13,981 nucleotides of DNA from Bacteroidetes bacterium UBA1860 (GTDB lineage: Bacteria > Bacteroidota > Rhodothermia > Balneolales > Balneolaceae). The first letter of the stretch is position 1; each line of letters starts with the position of its first letter. Where the stretch lies: NCBI GenBank assembly GCA_002338335.1, contig DDIC01000006.1, positions 1 to 13,981 of the forward strand, given 5' to 3'. Positions 1-6,911 of the stretch are shown in pieces. A model generated the notes under the pieces. It was not told the origin of the DNA and ran no database searches. It was given only the letters and a program-made list of their open reading frames with translations. The position numbers and the translations under genes are program-made.

Positions 1-24
1 TGTAGGATCGGGTGTAGGATCGGG
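1..24 (+). repeat. Perfect 12-bp tandem duplication in the helicase tail
   Basis: The unit TGTAGGATCGGG occurs twice in a row at the left edge. It is in frame with the helicase gene and encodes VGSG twice, so it lengthens a flexible linker without shifting the frame. More copies could lie to the left of the window. Confidence 0.75.
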
Positions 25-391
25 CCAAAAACGCTCATCTCTGGCAGATTTGCCTCCCGACTTACGAGTGTCAGGTGCAAAACCTAAATCAACACGAAAA
101 CAAGGCCTTCACATCGAGTACGACGATCCAGTAGGTGCAAGTGGAATGGCAGGCGGGGGTGAAAGCCGTACAAGTGCATCAGGATCGTCTGGCGGGGGAA
201 CATCTGGCGGAGGCGATCCCTTCTATGCAGGCGCTGTGGTGAAACATGCTGCGTTTGGTGTGGGCAAAATCCTCTCTCGATCCGGAACGGGTGCAGAAGC
301 CCGTGTCGTTGTCTTTTTTCAGCACAGAGGTCAAAAAACGCTGCTTCTCCGGGCAGCCAAATTGACCTTGGTAGATGACGATATGTCATAG
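2..391 (+). CDS. uvrD: UvrD/PcrA-type DNA helicase, C-terminal fragment
   Basis: This is the C-terminal end (about 129 residues) of a superfamily 1A 3'-5' DNA helicase; the frame is open to the left edge, so start and motor domains lie outside. The visible part begins with a VGSGVGSG repeat, then the segment RSSLADLPPDLRVSG, resembling the end of subdomain 2B/1A in PcrA. A Gly/Ser-rich linker (roughly 177-216) follows, then the conserved C-terminal Tudor-like domain (about 219-375: YAGAVVKHAAFGVGKI, then VVVFFQHRGQKTLLLRAAKL). In UvrD/PcrA this domain contacts RNA polymerase and partners in transcription-coupled repair. The family unwinds DNA in nucleotide excision and mismatch repair. The TTG at 50 is not a credible start because coding sequence continues upstream. 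UvrD and PcrA cannot be told apart from this fragment; the domain identity is fairly certain. Confidence 0.85.
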   Translation, partial: VGSGVGSGQKRSSLADLPPDLRVSGAKPKSTRKQGLHIEYDDPVGASGMAGGGESRTSASGSSGGGTSGGGDPFYAGAVVKHAAFGVGKILSRSGTGAEARVVVFFQHRGQKTLLLRAAKLTLVDDDMS

Positions 392-452
392 TGTCATGCT
401 TTGCGGTGCTTTGGCGTACCGTTTGCATACACCTAGGGACAATAAAAAGACT

Positions 453-2963
453 ATGATAGACATTAAATCCCCCTGGACTGTCCAATTGGATGGATCCGAA
501 GACGACTTTAACGATTTTGAGCAGGCGATTCCTCTGTTAAGCGAGGAAGAAGAGCGTGTGCTCTCCGAATCTAAGGTTCCAGACAACCTGCCCATTCTAC
601 CCCTAAAAAACACAGTGTTATTCCCCGGTGTGGTGGTTCCCATTACTGTGGGGAGAGATAAATCGTTGGCCCTTGTGAAAGAAGCCTACGAAAGTGATAA
701 AATCATCGGTGTGGTGTCACAGAAAGACGAGAACAAGGAAGATCCTACCGAAGAGGATCTTTACCGAACTGGAACCGCTGCGCAAATTATGAAGCTCATT
801 AAAATGCCCGATGGCAGTAAGAGCATCGTGATCCAAGGAACGAGTGTGATCCATTTGGATGCTATGACGCAGAAAGAGCCCTACTACCGCGCAGACGTAT
901 CGAGTGTGTCTCAGGAGATGGACCTCAAGGGGGTAGAACTTGATGCGGCTATCCGCTCGGTGAAAGAGGCTGCGACCAAGATTGTGAATTTATCGCCGAA
1001 TATTCCCTCTGAGGCGGCCATTGCGATCAACAATATCTCAAGCCCTTCGTTTCTGCTCAATTTTATCTCGTCGAATCTCCAAGTTGGACTCGATGAAAAA
1101 CAATCGCTTTTGGAGCTTCCTTCCTTTTCTAAACGGATGGAAAAAGTGATGGAGCATCTCAACAAAGAGCTCCAAGTGTTGAGCCTGAGTGAAGAAATCC
1201 GCAGCAAGGTCAAAACTGAAATCGATGACCAGCAGCGGGATTTTTATTTACGTCAACAACTCAAAGCGATTCAAGAGGCCTTAGGAGAGGATTCTGAGCA
1301 GCAGGAAGTGGTGAAGCTTCGTGAGCGGCTCAAAGAGAAGAAAGGGCTACCCGATTCCGCACGTGAAGTGGCCGAAAAAGAGCTTCAACGCCTGGAAATG
1401 ACCCCAAGTGCGTCGCCAAATTATGGTGTCACTCACAATTATGTTGAGTGGATTCTGGACCTTCCATGGGAGGAGTATTCCAAAGATTCCATCGATTTGA
1501 AACAATCCCAAAAGGTGTTGGATGAGGACCATTATGGGCTCGAGAAGGTCAAAAAGCGCATTATCGAGTATTTAGCAGTACTCAAACTCAAGCAAGACAT
1601 GAAAGCGCCTATTTTGTGCTTTTATGGCCCTCCAGGGGTGGGGAAAACGTCCCTTGGAAAATCGATAGCACGCTCACTAAATCGCGAGTTTGAGCGATTC
1701 TCGCTGGGCGGGATCCATGATGAAGCCGAAATCCGAGGCCATCGTAAGACGTACATTGGAGCGATGCCTGGGAGAATCTTGCGCGCGATGAAAAAGGCGG
1801 GCAAAGGCAATCCAGTCTTAATGCTGGATGAGATTGATAAGGTTGGAGCTGATTTCCGGGGGGATCCTACCTCAGCGCTATTGGAGGTCTTGGATCCGGA
1901 ACAAAACAATACGTTTAGTGATAACTATCTCGAGTTGGATTACGACTTGAGTAAGGTGATGTTTATTGCCACAGCTAATTCGTTGGATACCATTCCAGCC
2001 CCTCTTCGGGATCGAATGGAGATTATCCAACTGAGTGGGTATACCCTGGAAGAAAAACTAGAAATCGCCCGTAAGTATTTGATTCCTAAACAAATTAAAG
2101 AGAACGGACTTACTAAATCTCAGATCAAGATTACCCCAGCTGCAGTGGGACTTGTGATTGACCAATATACGCGTGAGTCTGGAGTTCGAAACTTGGAGCG
2201 TGAGATGGGGTCGTTATGTCGCCATGTGGCAGCCAAGATTGCTAGCGAGGAGATTCAAAAGATGACGATCGGTATAAAGGAGGTGGAAGAGATTCTTGGG
2301 AAACAGAAATACTTCTCTGACATCGCCGAACGTACACGAGTTCCTGGGGTGTCTACGGGGCTTGCGTGGACACCGTTTGGAGGGGATATCCTCTTTATCG
2401 AAGCAAGTGTGAGTCGAGGCAATGGGAAACTCAACATCACGGGCCAACTCGGTGATGTTATGAAGGAGTCGGCCATGCTTGCCCTCTCCTATCTCAAGGC
2501 ACATGCCAAAAAATTCAACATCCCTGAGCACGCCTTTACCAAATGGGACCTTCACATTCACGTCCCAGCAGGGGCCATTCCCAAAGATGGACCCTCGGCA
2601 GGTGTGGCGCTTATGAGTGCAATTGCCTCAATCTTTACCCAGCGTAAGGTCAAGGGGACCATTGCGATGACCGGTGAGATTACTCTACGCGGTCTTGTCC
2701 TTCCTGTGGGAGGGATTAAGGAGAAGGTGTTAGCGGCCAAGCGTGCAGGGATCAAGCATGTCTACCTTCCCAAGAAAAATGAGAAAGATGTCTCTGAAAT
2801 CGAATCTGAGGTGATTGGCGACCTCAACATTGACTATCTTGAGCGTATGGACCCATTGCTGGATCTTGTGTTGGAGGAGAAAGTTTTACAAGATCCTAAG
2901 GCTTTTTTCCACGTGGAAGACTTACCCAAAGACAACGCCCCAAAAAGCAAGTCGCGTTCATGA
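453..2963 (+). CDS. lon: ATP-dependent protease Lon
   Basis: Lon is a cytoplasmic hexameric AAA+ serine protease that degrades misfolded and short-lived regulatory proteins. With the ATG at 453 it has 836 residues, slightly longer than E. coli Lon. The N-terminal substrate-binding domain begins near residue 47 (LPILPLKNTVLFPGVVVPI) after an acidic extension. The AAA+ module has Walker A GPPGVGKT (392-399), Walker B MLDEID (D459, E460), sensor FIATAN and an LRDR arginine finger. The protease domain has the catalytic serine in PKDGPSAG (S715) and lysine in GGIKEK (K758), the 43-residue spacing of the S679-K722 dyad in E. coli. The tail (VEDLPKDNAPKSKSRS) looks unstructured. The same frame stays open back to an ATG at 375, but that start would overlap the helicase gene and add 26 residues unlike Lon; 453 is preferred. 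All catalytic residues are present. Confidence 0.97.
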   Translation: MIDIKSPWTVQLDGSEDDFNDFEQAIPLLSEEEERVLSESKVPDNLPILPLKNTVLFPGVVVPITVGRDKSLALVKEAYESDKIIGVVSQKDENKEDPTEEDLYRTGTAAQIMKLIKMPDGSKSIVIQGTSVIHLDAMTQKEPYYRADVSSVSQEMDLKGVELDAAIRSVKEAATKIVNLSPNIPSEAAIAINNISSPSFLLNFISSNLQVGLDEKQSLLELPSFSKRMEKVMEHLNKELQVLSLSEEIRSKVKTEIDDQQRDFYLRQQLKAIQEALGEDSEQQEVVKLRERLKEKKGLPDSAREVAEKELQRLEMTPSASPNYGVTHNYVEWILDLPWEEYSKDSIDLKQSQKVLDEDHYGLEKVKKRIIEYLAVLKLKQDMKAPILCFYGPPGVGKTSLGKSIARSLNREFERFSLGGIHDEAEIRGHRKTYIGAMPGRILRAMKKAGKGNPVLMLDEIDKVGADFRGDPTSALLEVLDPEQNNTFSDNYLELDYDLSKVMFIATANSLDTIPAPLRDRMEIIQLSGYTLEEKLEIARKYLIPKQIKENGLTKSQIKITPAAVGLVIDQYTRESGVRNLEREMGSLCRHVAAKIASEEIQKMTIGIKEVEEILGKQKYFSDIAERTRVPGVSTGLAWTPFGGDILFIEASVSRGNGKLNITGQLGDVMKESAMLALSYLKAHAKKFNIPEHAFTKWDLHIHVPAGAIPKDGPSAGVALMSAIASIFTQRKVKGTIAMTGEITLRGLVLPVGGIKEKVLAAKRAGIKHVYLPKKNEKDVSEIESEVIGDLNIDYLERMDPLLDLVLEEKVLQDPKAFFHVEDLPKDNAPKSKSRS
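2915..2930. promoter_or_regulatory. Candidate parS (ParB-binding) site inside lon
   Basis: The 16-mer TTTTCCACGTGGAAGA matches the widely conserved bacterial parS form TGTTCCACGTGGAACA at 14 of 16 positions, with a perfect 12-bp palindromic core TTCCACGTGGAA. The two mismatches are at the symmetric positions 2 and 15, which are normally well conserved, so binding may be weakened. It lies in codons for the variable C-terminal tail of Lon, where synonymous and replacement changes are probably tolerated. parB of the same chromosome starts about 10 kb away. ParB specificity in this organism is not known from the sequence. Confidence 0.45.
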
Positions 2964-2979
2964 AACACTCCTAGAGAAG

Positions 2980-3018
2980 GAACACTGGGATTGAACGCAG
3001 GGAATAAACACTGGGAAT
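2980..3018. repeat. Three degenerate 13-bp tandem repeats between lon and rsgA
   Basis: Three adjacent 13-bp units start at 2980 (GAACACTGGGATT), 2993 (GAACGCAGGGAAT) and 3006 (AAACACTGGGAAT), with consensus GAACACTGGGAAT. They fill half of the 80-bp gap between lon and rsgA. They do not form a hairpin and lie upstream of the rsgA start; a regulatory role is possible but unproven. Confidence 0.6.
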
Positions 3019-3043
3019 AATCAAGTAGTCATGACGCATATAC

Positions 3044-4069
3044 ATGGAAGAGCTTCATAAGCAGGTAGATCCTGAGGGGATCACACCTAGACCCAATCCT
3101 GGAATGGATAACGAGCCACTCGAAGAGGGTTTGCATAAAGGCCTTGTCGTAGAGTCCACAGGGATTTGGACGCAAGTGAAACTTGTGGATGACGATTCCG
3201 TCGTTTCAAGTCGTTTACCAGGTCGACAACGCCTCGAAGACTCAGATTATGCCCATCCTATAGCGGTGGGTGATTGGGTCAATATCCGTCTTGAGGAGGA
3301 TGGCAGTGGGATGATTCAGTACATTTATCCTCGCAAGAATGGCCTCCCTCGTCAATCCACTCACACGAGACGTCAATCCCAGTTACTATTGGCCAATCTC
3401 GATTTTTTGTGGCTTGTGCAGTCTGCGCGTCAACCCAGGGTGAATACACGCTTTATCGACCGATGCCTTGTAGCGTGTGAGGCGTACGACATTCCCGTAG
3501 GTATCATTATTAATAAACTGGATCTAGCACGGCGAACCGATAAGGAGCATTTGCAGCGTGTCATCGATATTTATGCCGAAATCGGAGTACCCACCTACAC
3601 CTGCTCCGTGCTTCAAGAAGATGGTCTGGAGCCTATTAAAGAACAAATGGGGGGTAAGGTTTCAGCCTTTTTTGGTCCCTCAGGCGTCGGAAAGTCGAGT
3701 CTGCTAAACGCGCTGGACCCCGAATTAGAGCTTAATACCGCTCCTATCTCCTCCTCAACCGGCAAAGGGACTCACACCACGACGTATGCTTTGATGGTCG
3801 AACCCAAAGGGTTTCCGGAAGGGACGATGATTGCTGATACCCCTGGAATCCGGGAATTGGGTCTGGTGGGGATTCCTGTGGAGGAATTATCGCATTATTT
3901 CCCCGAAATGACGGAGCCTCGCTCTCGATGCAAGTACAGCGATTGCAGCCATTTGCATGAACCTGGTTGTGGCGTCCAAGAGGCAGTGAAACGTGGTAAG
4001 ATTACGCAGGAGCGCTACGACAGTTATCGGGCGATTTACGATACGCTCAAAGTGCCCGAAGAGTATTAA
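3044..4069 (+). CDS. rsgA: Small ribosomal subunit biogenesis GTPase RsgA
   Basis: RsgA (YjeQ/EngC) is a cytoplasmic GTPase that acts late in 30S subunit maturation and is stimulated by the ribosome. The 341-residue protein shows the circularly permuted GTPase order that defines the family: G4 motif NKLD (157-160) comes before the P-loop GPSGVGKSS (211-219), the switch region GKGTHTTT (240-247) and G3 DTPG (265-268). An N-terminal OB-fold (about 30-110) contains VGDWV. The C-terminal zinc-binding ligands are C296, C301, H303 and C309 in RCKYSDCSHLHEPGC. The ATG at 3044 gives an N-terminal extension of about 30 residues before the OB-fold; the in-frame ATG at 3104 is an alternative. No Shine-Dalgarno sequence is visible. 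The gene follows lon by 80 bp, so co-transcription is possible, and it converges on polA. Identity is secure. Confidence 0.96.
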   Translation: MEELHKQVDPEGITPRPNPGMDNEPLEEGLHKGLVVESTGIWTQVKLVDDDSVVSSRLPGRQRLEDSDYAHPIAVGDWVNIRLEEDGSGMIQYIYPRKNGLPRQSTHTRRQSQLLLANLDFLWLVQSARQPRVNTRFIDRCLVACEAYDIPVGIIINKLDLARRTDKEHLQRVIDIYAEIGVPTYTCSVLQEDGLEPIKEQMGGKVSAFFGPSGVGKSSLLNALDPELELNTAPISSSTGKGTHTTTYALMVEPKGFPEGTMIADTPGIRELGLVGIPVEELSHYFPEMTEPRSRCKYSDCSHLHEPGCGVQEAVKRGKITQERYDSYRAIYDTLKVPEEY

Positions 4070-4100
4070 TAGGCAGAGTATTCATGGGCCCGCGCTTGGA

Positions 4101-4114
4101 TGGGCTGGAGCCCA
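4101..4114. terminator. Weak hairpin between convergent rsgA and polA
   Basis: TGGGCTGGAGCCCA forms a 5-bp GC-rich stem with a 4-base loop between the two convergent stop codons. A second TGGGC at 4085-4089 could pair alternatively with the same right arm. Neither strand has a run of T after the stem, so it is not a convincing intrinsic terminator, but it is the only structure in this 46-bp convergent gap. Confidence 0.3.
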
Positions 4115-4115
4115 A

Positions 4116-6911
4116 TTAATGTGCCTCTAGCCAGGTATCGGCGATGCCCATTTCGACAGCCAACGGCACTGAAAGTTCCATCGCAGACTCCATCGCTTCT
4201 TGAATCTTAGGAGGCACGGTCGCCAGCTCAGACTCGTGGATCTCAAAGACAAGCTCATCATGAACCTGCAACAACATCCTTGAGGTCCACTGCTCACGCT
4301 CAGCCATGGCTTGAATCTGTATCATGGCACGTTTGATAATATCTGCGGCCGTTCCCTGGATCGGCATATTGATCGCCGTACGCTCAGCAAATCCACGTCG
4401 TGCAAAATTGCTGGAATCAATCTCTGGAATCCACCGTTTGCGCCCAGAGAGTGTTGTCACAAATCGATGCTCTTTTGCATTGGCAATCGTCTCTTCCATA
4501 TACGTTTTGATGCCTGGGAAACGCTCAAAATAGGTGTCGATCATCTCCTTGCCTTCTCCATTGGAAATCCCCAGTCGAGAAGCCAGTCCATAAGCACTTA
4601 CTCCATATGGGATTCCAAAATTAACCTCCTTGGCCTTGCGACGCTGATCTGCAGTGACCTCATCCTCTGGACCAAGATTAAATAACTCTCGCGCTGTGCG
4701 AGCATGGATATCTTCACCATTTTGGAAGGCTTCAATCATCGCCTCATCTTGGGCAATGGAGGCAATCACACGTAGCTCCACCTGGGAATAATCTGCCGCT
4801 AAGAGCTGAAAACCTGGCGCTGCAATGAAGGCCTTTCGAATCTCGCGACCTCTCTCGGTTCGTATGGGAATATTTTGAAGATTCGGGTTTGATGAGGAAA
4901 GTCGTCCTGTGGCCGCTACAACCTGATTGTAACTGGTATGGATGCGTCCTGTTTCAGGATGTTGAAGCTCTGGAAGTGCATCGACATAGGTCGATTTAAG
5001 CTTAGCCGTCGCTCGATACTCAAGCACCTTTGCGGGGAGATCGTGTACGCTTGCAAGACCTACCAAGACCTCTTCTGAGGTAGACACTTTGCCTGTTTTG
5101 GTTTTTTTACCCACAGGAAGCCCTAAATCTGTGAACAGGACCTCTCCAAGCTGTTTGGGTGACTGGATCGAAAACTCGCGTCCTGCAAGGGCATAAATGT
5201 CCTTTTCCAATCGATTCAAATCGGTCTCAAGTTCTTTGGAAAATATTGACAACATTCCCATATCCACTTGTACACCATACCCTTCCATAACCCCCAGAAC
5301 ATGAATCAGAGGAAAGTCTAGCTCTTCGACAACTTTTGTGAGCCCTTCCGCTTCGAGCTCTTTAGACAAATGGTGATACAGTTGCAGGGTAATGTCAGCA
5401 TCCTCACAGGCATAGTCTGTAATCTCACTTGGTGCAAGATCAGCCATTGATTTTTGGGACTTCCCTGAGCCTATTAACGACTCAATGGAGATTGTACTCA
5501 CCCCTAAATAGGTTTGAGCGAGAGCGTCCATCGAGAGTTTTTGACTCGAATTGAGGACGTAAGCTGCAACCATGGTGTCAAAAATACGCCCTTTTCGCTC
5601 GATACCTGCTCGGCGCAACACGGTGTCGTCAAATTTTGCATTTTGCGCAATCCACAGTCTGTCGGGATCTTCAAAGAGGGGTTGAATCCTTATTCGAACC
5701 TCCTCCCATTGGAGACCTTCAGGCACATTTACAGGAACGTAATAGGCTTCTCCTGGAGTCGCTGACATTGAGATCCCTATAAGAGTAGCTAGTAATGGAT
5801 CGGCGCTGCTGGTTTCGGTGTCGTAGCATAACTCACTGGCACTGTCAAGTTTGCCAACGAGCTTGTCAAGCCCCTCCAACGAGTCAATCAACGTATAGGT
5901 GCGAGGTGTCGCATCAAATAGGTTGGATTGGGTGCCGGCTTCTGGGGGTATGGAGGTTGTCTTGTTAGCAACCGGCGCTGCCTTGGCCGTCGTTGTAGAT
6001 GGAGATCCATTCTCTGCTCCATTCCCAGGCCCATTCCCTGCCCCATACTTCGCAGAAAGCGTCCTGAAATTCATTCGCTCAAAAAATCGCGCCAAGTTGT
6101 CCTGATCCGCCACCCCTTTGTACGAAAGTTCTTTCCATGATGGGATTCCTGGGACATCGAGATGAATGGTCACCATCTCTTGCGCGAGTTTGGCTTGTTC
6201 TACATTTGCAAGCAATCCCTCCCGTGCACGTTTGGCCTTCACATGTTCCGCCTGCTCCAAGAGCGCATCCAGCGATCCATACTCATTAATGAGTGCTGGG
6301 GCTCCCTTCTTTCCAATACCTGGCACCCCTGGGATATTATCGCTGGTATCGCCAATCAACGCCAACACATCAATCACTTTCTCTGGCTCCACCCCGAAAT
6401 AATCGTGCACTCCCTGTCGATCAATCGTGACAAACCCTCCATTCGCATTATCGGGTTTGATCATCCAGATATGATCACGAACGAGTTGCATGTAATCCTT
6501 GTCGGGGGTTACCAAATACACATCCGCATCGGCCGCCTCTGCCTTTGAGGCGAGAGTCCCCAGAATATCATCGGCTTCGTAGCCGTCCAATTCCAGATTA
6601 TGGACACCCCAAGCCGCCATCATCTCTTTGATTAATGGGATTCCTACGCGCAATTCCTCTGGCTGAGGGGGTCGATTGGCTTTGTATTCGGCGTCCATTT
6701 CGTGCCGAAAGGTCGGGGCATGTGTATCCCAAGCCACAGCTAGGTGACTAGGGTTATGTTCTTTCATGAGTCGCTCTACAGTGTTGGCAAATCCCATGAT
6801 AGGCCCCGTGGGAATCCCCTCACTATTGCGAAGATTTGCGTTGATAAACGCAAAATGGGCTCGGTACGCAAGCGCCATTCCGTCGAGTAAATACACAACG
6901 GCTCGACTCAT
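4116..6911 (-). CDS. polA: DNA polymerase I (5'-3' exonuclease, 3'-5' exonuclease and polymerase)
   Basis: PolA fills gaps in excision repair and removes RNA primers from Okazaki fragments. The 931-residue protein has all three classical domains. The FEN-type 5' nuclease (1 to about 289) shows metal ligands in WDTHAPTF (D62), EADDILG (E112, D114, D115), TPDKDY (D137, D139) and GDTSDNIPG (D188, D191). A Gly/Asn/Ala-rich linker spans about 290-330. The proofreading domain keeps its acidic residues in DTETS (D364, E366), QNAKFD (D428) and YACED (Y500, D504), so it is predicted to be active. The polymerase has motif A LLAADYSQVELR (D707), motif B R757-K761-F765-Y769, and motif C QVHDE (H884-D885-E886). 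F765 sits at the position of E. coli F762. The ATG overlaps the tkt stop codon as ATGA, implying translational coupling; no independent promoter is evident. Confidence 0.97.
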   Translation of the reverse strand: MSRAVVYLLDGMALAYRAHFAFINANLRNSEGIPTGPIMGFANTVERLMKEHNPSHLAVAWDTHAPTFRHEMDAEYKANRPPQPEELRVGIPLIKEMMAAWGVHNLELDGYEADDILGTLASKAEAADADVYLVTPDKDYMQLVRDHIWMIKPDNANGGFVTIDRQGVHDYFGVEPEKVIDVLALIGDTSDNIPGVPGIGKKGAPALINEYGSLDALLEQAEHVKAKRAREGLLANVEQAKLAQEMVTIHLDVPGIPSWKELSYKGVADQDNLARFFERMNFRTLSAKYGAGNGPGNGAENGSPSTTTAKAAPVANKTTSIPPEAGTQSNLFDATPRTYTLIDSLEGLDKLVGKLDSASELCYDTETSSADPLLATLIGISMSATPGEAYYVPVNVPEGLQWEEVRIRIQPLFEDPDRLWIAQNAKFDDTVLRRAGIERKGRIFDTMVAAYVLNSSQKLSMDALAQTYLGVSTISIESLIGSGKSQKSMADLAPSEITDYACEDADITLQLYHHLSKELEAEGLTKVVEELDFPLIHVLGVMEGYGVQVDMGMLSIFSKELETDLNRLEKDIYALAGREFSIQSPKQLGEVLFTDLGLPVGKKTKTGKVSTSEEVLVGLASVHDLPAKVLEYRATAKLKSTYVDALPELQHPETGRIHTSYNQVVAATGRLSSSNPNLQNIPIRTERGREIRKAFIAAPGFQLLAADYSQVELRVIASIAQDEAMIEAFQNGEDIHARTARELFNLGPEDEVTADQRRKAKEVNFGIPYGVSAYGLASRLGISNGEGKEMIDTYFERFPGIKTYMEETIANAKEHRFVTTLSGRKRWIPEIDSSNFARRGFAERTAINMPIQGTAADIIKRAMIQIQAMAEREQWTSRMLLQVHDELVFEIHESELATVPPKIQEAMESAMELSVPLAVEMGIADTWLEAH

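Noticed and set aside
375..452. Upstream ATG extension of Lon by 26 residues
   Set aside because: It would begin inside the end of the helicase gene, the added residues (MTICHSVMLCGALAYRL) do not resemble Lon N-termini, and the ATG at 453 gives the expected acidic start.
392..452. Promoter for lon in the 61-bp gap after the helicase gene
   Set aside because: A TACCGTTTG stretch at 417-425 resembles a -7 element, but no TTTG lies at the right distance upstream; not enough to call.
84..485. 133-codon minus-strand open frame
   Set aside because: It lies opposite the helicase end and lon start, with composition typical of an antisense shadow and no recognisable motif.
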